Assembly: GCA_052388275.1 (NCBI GenBank)
Contig: JBQTII010000036.1
Coordinates: 1 to 64,000 of the forward strand
Reading direction: 5' to 3'
DNA from: JBQTII01 sp052388275
GTDB lineage: Bacteria; Actinomycetota; Actinomycetes; Sporichthyales; Sporichthyaceae
Length of the DNA stretch: 64,000 bases
The notes beneath the pieces were generated by a model. It saw only the letters and a list, made by a program, of their open reading frames with translations, was not told where the DNA came from and did no database searches. Position numbers and translations under genes: made by a program. Shown piece by piece: positions 58,745 through 64,000 of this stretch (position 1 is the stretch's first letter; each line of letters starts with the position of its first letter).

Positions 58745-60490
58745 CAGCAGCTGGGGGGGTGGCGTGAACCCGGCTACCCGCGCCGTCTCGGTGTCCAGCC
58801 AGCGACCGTCCCCGCCGGGTGGCTCCCAGGTGTGGTCCCGGCCGCGGTAGTAGGTGAAGCCGAGGTCGTGAATGCCGTAGATGGCCCCGCCCTCGCGCAG
58901 GACCGCAGCGATCAGGTGCGCGTCCTCACCGACCCGCACGGCGGGCCAGGCGCCGAGGGCGCGCAGGTCAGCGGCGGCGATGAGCATGGTGCCGCCGTGC
59001 ACCCAGTCGGTGTCGGCCTCGGTGCTCACCCTGGTCCAACGGATCGTCAGATCGGGCTCGGCGAGGTAGAGGTGATACCCGCCGGATCCGATCAGAACCG
59101 CTCCGCTGTGCTCGTGGGCCTGGACCAGGTCGGTGAGGTGGTGGGGCCCGTACCAATCGTCGTCGTCCATCTTGGTGATGAGTTCGCCGCTGCAGCGCGC
59201 GAGGCCGGCGTTGAGGGCGTGGCCGAAGACGACGTCGGCGCCCACCTCGACGACCACGGGGTCGACGGTGGACTCGGCCAGGGCGGCAAGGACCTGGGGG
59301 TCTGCGCGGTCAATGCCGTGCAGCACCACGACGACCTGGCGGCTGGGCCAGTCCTGGCGGGCGATCTGCGCCAGCGCGAACGCCAGCAGGGCGGCCCGGC
59401 GGGTGCACAGCAGGATGCTCACCGTCGGGGCCGCCTGCGCAGGCCACCCCATGCGCCCCGCCTGCGTCCGCCAGTAGGCGGCCGGGGCGAAGCGGGCGAG
59501 GGCGAGCCGGCGGATGTCGATTGAGGCGGACTCTCGTGCGGTGCTCTCCGCCAGCCGCGCGAGGTCCAGGGTGCTCAGTCGCTCGCCGAGATCGGCGCCG
59601 AGCGCGCCGATCGCGTCGGGGGTGAGCTGCGGGGCGCTGACCGGCACGCCCGCGCAGCACAGCTGGGAGAGCAACCGGAGCAGGGCGCCGTCCGGTGCGC
59701 CGTCGCCATCGCCGACACGGACCGCGCGGAGCCTGCGCGCCGCGTCAAGATGATTCTCCGTCAGACCGATGTGCGGGTCGAACGCGATGACCTCGCCGGT
59801 ATCGAAGCGGAGCCGGGGAACGCCGGCGGCGGTGGTGAGTTCGCCGAGCGCCGGTCCAGCCTCGACAAACCCCCGCGGGGAACACACGGCGGTGTCCACC
59901 GGGGGGACGAGCGCACTGGTGGCGATGCGCAGGACGCCCGCCACCGCGCCGCCGGGTTCGGCGCCCACGAGCACGTCAAAGGATGGCGGGTCCGCGCTCG
60001 CCTCGTCGTCATCGGCGGCCAGGTCCCCGCCGCACCAGGACAGCGCGGTCGGGCAGGTCAACCCCACCCGCAGTCCGGCGGTGTGGTGCGCCCGGGTGGT
60101 GGCGCCCACCCGCAGGGCAGAACGCACGAGCGCGAGCACCGCCACGGGCTTCGCAAGGGTGAGCAGCATCGTCAGGGTGCCCGCGCTGGTGCGCCCGCTG
60201 CGTGTCTTCGTGACCGGGTGTCGACCGACTGCGGTCGGCACCCGCAGCAGGGCGGGCCGAGTTGTGGCGGTGATCTCGATACGCACCCGCCTGGAACGGC
60301 CGGCCCGGGCGAGCCAGGGCAAGGCGCGGCGCAACTCGGCCATCGATGCGGCCAGTACGACGACCTCGTCCCAGCGCCGCTCGCCATGCTCCGGGCCGAG
60401 CCCGCTCAGCGCGAGGATGGTCCAGCTCGCGTCGTAGGCCGCGGCATCCACGTCGCCGACCCGGACCAGCAATTGCGCCTCGGCAGCCAT
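58718..60490 (-). CDS. Glycosyltransferase with unusual N-terminal domain (tail-to-tail paralogue B)
   Basis: The 590-residue paralogue of the 56918 product. The GT2 part reads TVSILLCTRRAALLAFALAQ, IARQDWPSRQVVVVLHG and MDDDDWYGPHHL, nearly identical at the active site; the N-terminal region again ends with IRRLALARFAPAAYW. Both proteins finish with PPPQL-PLPHP. ATG 60490 is preferred over TTG 60496. The two genes lie tail to tail with a 24-bp overlap, so they arose by inverted duplication or are exchanging sequence. Acceptor and donor are unknown. Confidence 0.82.
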   Translation of the reverse strand: MAAEAQLLVRVGDVDAAAYDASWTILALSGLGPEHGERRWDEVVVLAASMAELRRALPWLARAGRSRRVRIEITATTRPALLRVPTAVGRHPVTKTRSGRTSAGTLTMLLTLAKPVAVLALVRSALRVGATTRAHHTAGLRVGLTCPTALSWCGGDLAADDDEASADPPSFDVLVGAEPGGAVAGVLRIATSALVPPVDTAVCSPRGFVEAGPALGELTTAAGVPRLRFDTGEVIAFDPHIGLTENHLDAARRLRAVRVGDGDGAPDGALLRLLSQLCCAGVPVSAPQLTPDAIGALGADLGERLSTLDLARLAESTARESASIDIRRLALARFAPAAYWRTQAGRMGWPAQAAPTVSILLCTRRAALLAFALAQIARQDWPSRQVVVVLHGIDRADPQVLAALAESTVDPVVVEVGADVVFGHALNAGLARCSGELITKMDDDDWYGPHHLTDLVQAHEHSGAVLIGSGGYHLYLAEPDLTIRWTRVSTEADTDWVHGGTMLIAAADLRALGAWPAVRVGEDAHLIAAVLREGGAIYGIHDLGFTYYRGRDHTWEPPGGDGRWLDTETARVAGFTPPPQLLPLPHPWMR

Positions 60491-60657
60491 CGACAAACCC
60501 TAGCGGCCATGGACGAACCTGACGTTGGGTCTGAAAGCGGACTGTGAACTCGATGGGAGCCCGCGAACTCTCCGCAAATCCGGGTTCATGGGCGGGTCAC
60601 CGATTAGGCTCAGTCGGTCGCCCGAATCCGGTGGGCGCCCAAGGGGGAGGGCCCGCA

Positions 60658-61551
60658 ATGAAGTCCCGAATCGTTGGTTGTGCCACTGCTGTGGCGCTCG
60701 CGGTCGGGGGCAGCCTCTCCCTCGGCGCCGGCCCAGGCGCGAACGCGCAGATCCTCTCGTCGGCCGCTGCCACGGTGGATTCCACCGCTTCGGCGTACTC
60801 GCTGGTCTGGCGGGACGAGTTCAACGGCTCGTCGCTGTCGAAGAAGTGGTCCGTGCTGCCGACCGGTCCCTTCGCGGGGCGCACCTGTGCCCTCGCGTCG
60901 AAGAAGGTGTCCACGGTGAAGAACGGGTTCGCGCTGATCTCTGTCATCGAGGACACCTCGAGGCCCGCCACGGCCCAGTGCCCGCACCATTACCTGAACG
61001 CTCAGATCGGCACCCACGAGTCCAAGAGTTTTCTCTACGGCAAGTTCTCGGCCCGGCTCAAGACCCAAAAGGCGATCGGCATGCACTCCGCCTTCTGGTC
61101 GCTGCCGGGCGGGGAGGTTCCGCCGGGGGTGTCACCGAACGATCTGCCCGGATCCCAGGGCGTCGAGATCGACGTCACCGAGTACTTCGGCGACACCTTC
61201 GGTACCCGCAAGGGAAGCCTTTACAGCTACATCTACTGGCCGCGTAAGCGCGCCGACGGCACTGTGGAGCAGGTGAAGACCGGCGGGCGGCAGAGCAAGG
61301 CACCGGCGATCCTGAACAACAAGCTCCCCTCGGACGGCTTTCACGTCTACACCGTCGAATGGACGCCGACGCAGTACATCTTCAGCATCGACGGCCAGGA
61401 GACCTCCCGGGTCAGGGTCGGCGTCTCCAAGCGGCCGCAGTACCTGCTGCTGAGCATGCTCACCTCCGACTACGAGGTCCCCGACATCAATCGGAGCAAG
61501 TTGCCGGCGACTATGAAGGTCGACTGGGTGCGGGTCTACCAGAAGCGGTGA
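60658..61551 (+). CDS. Secreted glycoside hydrolase family 16 enzyme
   Basis: A 297-residue protein with a classical signal peptide (MKSRIVGCATAVALAVGGSL onward, cleavage likely near ANA-Q at 30) and a GH16 jelly-roll domain. The catalytic E-x-D-x-x-E motif is VEIDVTEYFGD. It should hydrolyse or transglycosylate a beta-1,3- or beta-1,4-linked glucan/galactan outside the cell. ATG 60658 follows GGGGGAGGG; the longer ORF lacks a signal peptide at its start. A TAGGCT at about 60605-60610 could be its -10. The next gene is a close paralogue. Confidence 0.9.
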   Translation: MKSRIVGCATAVALAVGGSLSLGAGPGANAQILSSAAATVDSTASAYSLVWRDEFNGSSLSKKWSVLPTGPFAGRTCALASKKVSTVKNGFALISVIEDTSRPATAQCPHHYLNAQIGTHESKSFLYGKFSARLKTQKAIGMHSAFWSLPGGEVPPGVSPNDLPGSQGVEIDVTEYFGDTFGTRKGSLYSYIYWPRKRADGTVEQVKTGGRQSKAPAILNNKLPSDGFHVYTVEWTPTQYIFSIDGQETSRVRVGVSKRPQYLLLSMLTSDYEVPDINRSKLPATMKVDWVRVYQKR

Positions 61552-61600
61552 TCTCCCTCGGTAGGCTCACCGTGAAACCCAAGCTCGGGAGGGGTCTGCG

Positions 61601-62770
61601 GTGCGCGGAAAGGTGATCGTGCTCGCGGTGGCCGCGGCGTTGCTGGTCGGCGGCGGGATTTTTCTCACCGGGGGCGAAGACGGCCCGTCGGTCGGCGCCG
61701 GGAGCGGTGAGCTCGTGCTACGGCCCCCGGTGGGGCAGACCAAGGACGGCCGGGCGGCCATGGTCCCCGCCGTGGCCTCCTTCACCCCGGCCCGCATGGG
61801 CGCGCAGGTGCGGATTCAGCGGCAGGTGGGTTCGGGCTGGGAAACCGTCACCCGAGGCCCGCAGGACGCCGAGGGTCGCTTCGCGTTCCTGCTGCCCGCC
61901 GACGACACGGCGACCTACCGCGCGCGGACCGAGACTGCGGGCAAGGACGTCGTGAGTGCTGCGGTCTCCGGTACGCCCTGGATGCTCACGTGGAGCGACG
62001 AGTTCGACGGCGACGCGCTCCGCGAGCATTGGTCGGTGTTGCCGACCGGTGCCTTCGCGGGCCGGCCGTGCGCGGTCGCGACCGAGGACACCGCGGTGGT
62101 CTCCGGTGGCATTGTCAAGATTCTCGCGACGTACAACCGGGAGATCTCCCCGCTGCGCACGCAAGAGTGCCCGCAGGGCCATTTCCGCAATGCCCAGTTC
62201 GGGACCCACGCCTCGCGACTGTTCACCTACGGCGTCTTTGCCGCGCGGCTGCGGACCCAGGCGACCGAGGGCATGCATTCGGCGTTCTGGCTCTTCCCGC
62301 ACGGTGACCCGCCAGCGGACATTCCCGCCGACGATCTGCCCAGCCACAAGGGGGTGGAGGTCGACATCGTGGAGTACTTCGGCGACGCCTTCGGCAAGGC
62401 CGTCGACGAGGGCAAGACCTACAGCTATGTGTACTGGCCGCGCCAGGAGGCCGACGGCACCATCACCAACGTCAAGGACGGCGGCGCGCAGGACATCGAG
62501 CCCATCATCGGTGCGGGGAACCTGCCCTCCGACGCCTTCCACGTGTACTCCGTCGAATGGACGCCGACGGAGTACATCTTCCGTACCAACGGGGTCGAGA
62601 CCGCCCGGATCACCAACGGGGTCTCGCGGCGGCCGCTGATGATCCTGCTCAGCATGCTCAGCTCTGGCTGGGAGACGCCGAGGCTGACCGAGAACAGCCT
62701 GCCGGCTTCGATGGACGTGGACTGGGTGCGGGTGTACCAGCGGGAACCGGGGGCGGCGGCCGCGGGCTGA
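61601..62770 (+). CDS. Membrane-anchored GH16 enzyme with extra N-terminal beta-domain
   Basis: The 389-residue paralogue of the preceding GH16 protein. A hydrophobic N-terminal segment (about 5-24) acts as signal or anchor, followed by a ~95-residue beta-sandwich-like domain (GELVLRPPVGQTKDGRAAMV, then TYRARTETAG) missing in the first enzyme, then the GH16 domain with VEVDIVEYFGDAFG as the catalytic E-x-D-x-x-E motif. It likely acts on the same polysaccharide. GTG 61601 has GGGAGGGG upstream; TAGGCT at about 61562 is a possible -10. Confidence 0.88.
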   Translation: MRGKVIVLAVAAALLVGGGIFLTGGEDGPSVGAGSGELVLRPPVGQTKDGRAAMVPAVASFTPARMGAQVRIQRQVGSGWETVTRGPQDAEGRFAFLLPADDTATYRARTETAGKDVVSAAVSGTPWMLTWSDEFDGDALREHWSVLPTGAFAGRPCAVATEDTAVVSGGIVKILATYNREISPLRTQECPQGHFRNAQFGTHASRLFTYGVFAARLRTQATEGMHSAFWLFPHGDPPADIPADDLPSHKGVEVDIVEYFGDAFGKAVDEGKTYSYVYWPRQEADGTITNVKDGGAQDIEPIIGAGNLPSDAFHVYSVEWTPTEYIFRTNGVETARITNGVSRRPLMILLSMLSSGWETPRLTENSLPASMDVDWVRVYQREPGAAAAG

Positions 62771-62874
62771 GGTGACCTGGGATCAGCAGGTCCCCCGGTA
62801 CTGGCTACGCTCGGGCCGGGTCAGCCCGGCCCCTGATGCGCCACCGTGGCGCCGCGACATCGAGAGGTGACTTC

Positions 62875-64000
62875 GTGGCCTCCAGGCGCAGCGGGCGCAC
62901 GCGCAGGTTACTCCGCGACCTCGCGAGGTCCCAGGCCAGACCGGCTGGGTTGCGCCGCGCGCTGCGTCGATGGCGCGCCGGCGCCCTGATCGACGGCGAC
63001 CCGAGCGCGAAGGCGAAGGCGAAGGCCAGGGCGAAGGCGAAGGCCAGGGCGAAGGCCAGGGCGAAGGCCAAGGCCAAGGCCAAGGCCAAGGCCAAGCCAA
63101 GGGCGGCGCGCGCGGCGTCGACTCCAACGCAGATCGCGGGGAGGGTCGAGCTTGCGCAGCAACAGCACCGGCCGCCCGCTGCCCCTGGTGCGCTGCGCCC
63201 CGTGGTGGTAACGCTGCCGTGGTTCACCGTGGGTGGTGCGGATCGGGTCGTGGAGGCGCTGCTGCGACACTGGCAGCAGCAGGGACGTCACGTCGTTGCC
63301 GTCGCGACGCTGCGAACCGGGCCTGGCATGGTGGACCGTTTCGACGAACTCCGCGCCCTCACCGCATGCGCGTACCAGCTCCCAGGCTTACTCCCCAGAT
63401 CTACGTGGCGCGGTTTCCTGGCCGATCTGATCGAGTCCCTGCATGATCCGGTGCTCGTCAACATCGGAAGCCCGTGGCTGTACGGAGCGCTGCCCGAGAT
63501 CCGCGCCCGGGTCCCGCACCTGCGCGTGCTGGATCAGCAGTTCAACGACATCGGCCACTTCGCGGCCAACCAGGGCGCCAAGGACTGTATCGATGTAACG
63601 GCGGCGGCCTATCCCGAGCTTGCGAACAAGCTTCGCGCGGACGGCCGGTCAGCCGATTCGGTGGCGATGGTCGCGGTGGGTATCCCACCTCTGCGCATGC
63701 CCGTCGAGCAGGACATCACCGGACTGCGACGGTCGTTAGGGATCGCCGACGAGCACCGGGTCGTCTCCTTCGTGGGCCGGTTCTCCACCGAGAAACGGCC
63801 GGAATGGGCGTTGGCGCTCGCGGCGGATCTTGCCTCCGATCCCGCCGTGCGGGTGGTTCTGGTGGGCGATGGCCCCCTCGCGTCCGATCTCGCGCCCGGC
63901 ATTGCCGCCGTCCCCGGGTGTGTGTGGCGTCGTTCGCTGGACCGCATCGAGCCGCTGATGGCCATGTCGGACCTCATGATCATCCCGAGCGTGACGGAGG
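62875..64000 (+). CDS. GT4-type glycosyltransferase with Ala-Lys-rich N-terminal tail (3' end cut)
   Basis: An open frame from GTG 62875 runs off the right edge after 375 codons. The first ~45 residues are Arg-rich, then residues about 45-74 are an almost pure Ala-Lys/Arg alternation. A GT-B fold follows: VVVTLPWFTVGGADRVVEAL (donor-side N-domain start), then VVSFVGRFSTEKRPEWALAL and VVLVGDGPLASDLA of the C-domain, ending in IIPSVTE, the first Glu of the E-x7-E motif. A retaining glycosyltransferase is expected. GAGAGGTGA lies upstream of the start. Confidence 0.82.
   Translation, partial: MASRRSGRTRRLLRDLARSQARPAGLRRALRRWRAGALIDGDPSAKAKAKARAKAKARAKARAKAKAKAKAKAKPRAARAASTPTQIAGRVELAQQQHRPPAAPGALRPVVVTLPWFTVGGADRVVEALLRHWQQQGRHVVAVATLRTGPGMVDRFDELRALTACAYQLPGLLPRSTWRGFLADLIESLHDPVLVNIGSPWLYGALPEIRARVPHLRVLDQQFNDIGHFAANQGAKDCIDVTAAAYPELANKLRADGRSADSVAMVAVGIPPLRMPVEQDITGLRRSLGIADEHRVVSFVGRFSTEKRPEWALALAADLASDPAVRVVLVGDGPLASDLAPGIAAVPGCVWRRSLDRIEPLMAMSDLMIIPSVTE
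63007..63096 (+). repeat. Ala-Lys codon repeat in the GT4 gene
   Basis: Thirty codons of GCG/GCC alternating with AAG or AGG encode (Ala-Lys/Arg)n. Nearly perfect 6- to 12-bp sub-repeats show slippage growth. Low-complexity Lys/Ala tails like this are typical of actinobacterial histone-like and nucleoid proteins, but unusual on a glycosyltransferase. Confidence 0.85.

Noticed and set aside
63233..63446. Short ORFs in other frames within the right-edge gene
   Set aside because: The continuous frame from GTG 62875 to the edge reads through as a GT-B glycosyltransferase, explaining the region.

Overview
The window is a high-GC stretch with strong G/C preference at third codon positions, frequent GTG starts and many ATGA/GTGA stop-start overlaps. 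Together with a plsB2-plsC-WS/DGAT lipid operon arranged as in Mycobacterium, this points to an actinobacterium rich in lipid and CoA-thioester metabolism. The genus cannot be fixed from the sequence; a Mycobacterium relative or another soil actinobacterium is plausible. No rRNA, tRNA, CRISPR array, transposase or prophage was recognised.

1-10162: a cut-off membrane-anchored protein (-), a double NTF2/SnoaL-like protein, an FMN reductase, then a glycerolipid operon: PlsB-like acyltransferase, HAD-PlsC fusion, WS/DGAT, alpha/beta hydrolase and monoacylglycerol lipase. A micro-ORF resembling a mycobacterial MIRU bridges plsB and plsC. 10245-15876 (-): MazEF-type toxin-antitoxin, prephenate dehydratase, carotenoid oxygenase with an upstream TetR gene, and a TetR/acyl-CoA dehydrogenase (ACAD) pair.

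16141-20493 (+): SCP2-like sterol/lipid carrier, a zinc alcohol dehydrogenase shortened by an in-frame amber codon, and a complete P450-ferredoxin-ferredoxin reductase set. 20494-22041: an AbiEi/DUF559-like gene embedded in repeats. 22042-27603: thiolase (-), GAF-LuxR regulator, aldehyde dehydrogenase and an FAD amine oxidase/desaturase-like enzyme behind an RBS-masking hairpin.

27663-49757 is a large catabolic region: four-enzyme P450 complement (with 17733), BadI-like ring-opening hydrolase, BadH-like SDR, several ACADs including a heteromer-type pair, CoA-transferase, acyl-CoA ligase, hydratase, SDRs and two paralogous MarR regulators with look-alike palindromes at their own operons. Inside it sits the most unusual module: a protein with an N-terminal phosphohistidine domain and a large unknown domain (32472), a PPDK-like ATP-grasp/phosphohistidine protein lacking the pyruvate barrel (34849), and a conserved protein of unknown function (36444). 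I infer degradation of a hydrophobic, probably alicyclic or terpenoid/steroid-like compound, with a possible ATP-dependent phosphoryl-transfer step; the substrate is unknown.

50021-64000 switches to the cell surface: an orphan branched-chain-type solute-binding lipoprotein with a 15-bp repeat linker, then glycosyltransferases, a GalE-like epimerase, a membrane/coiled-coil protein, two tail-to-tail paralogous glycosyltransferases, two tandem GH16 enzymes and the beginning of a GT4 glycosyltransferase with an Ala-Lys tail. This looks like a polysaccharide assembly and remodelling locus that continues past the right edge.
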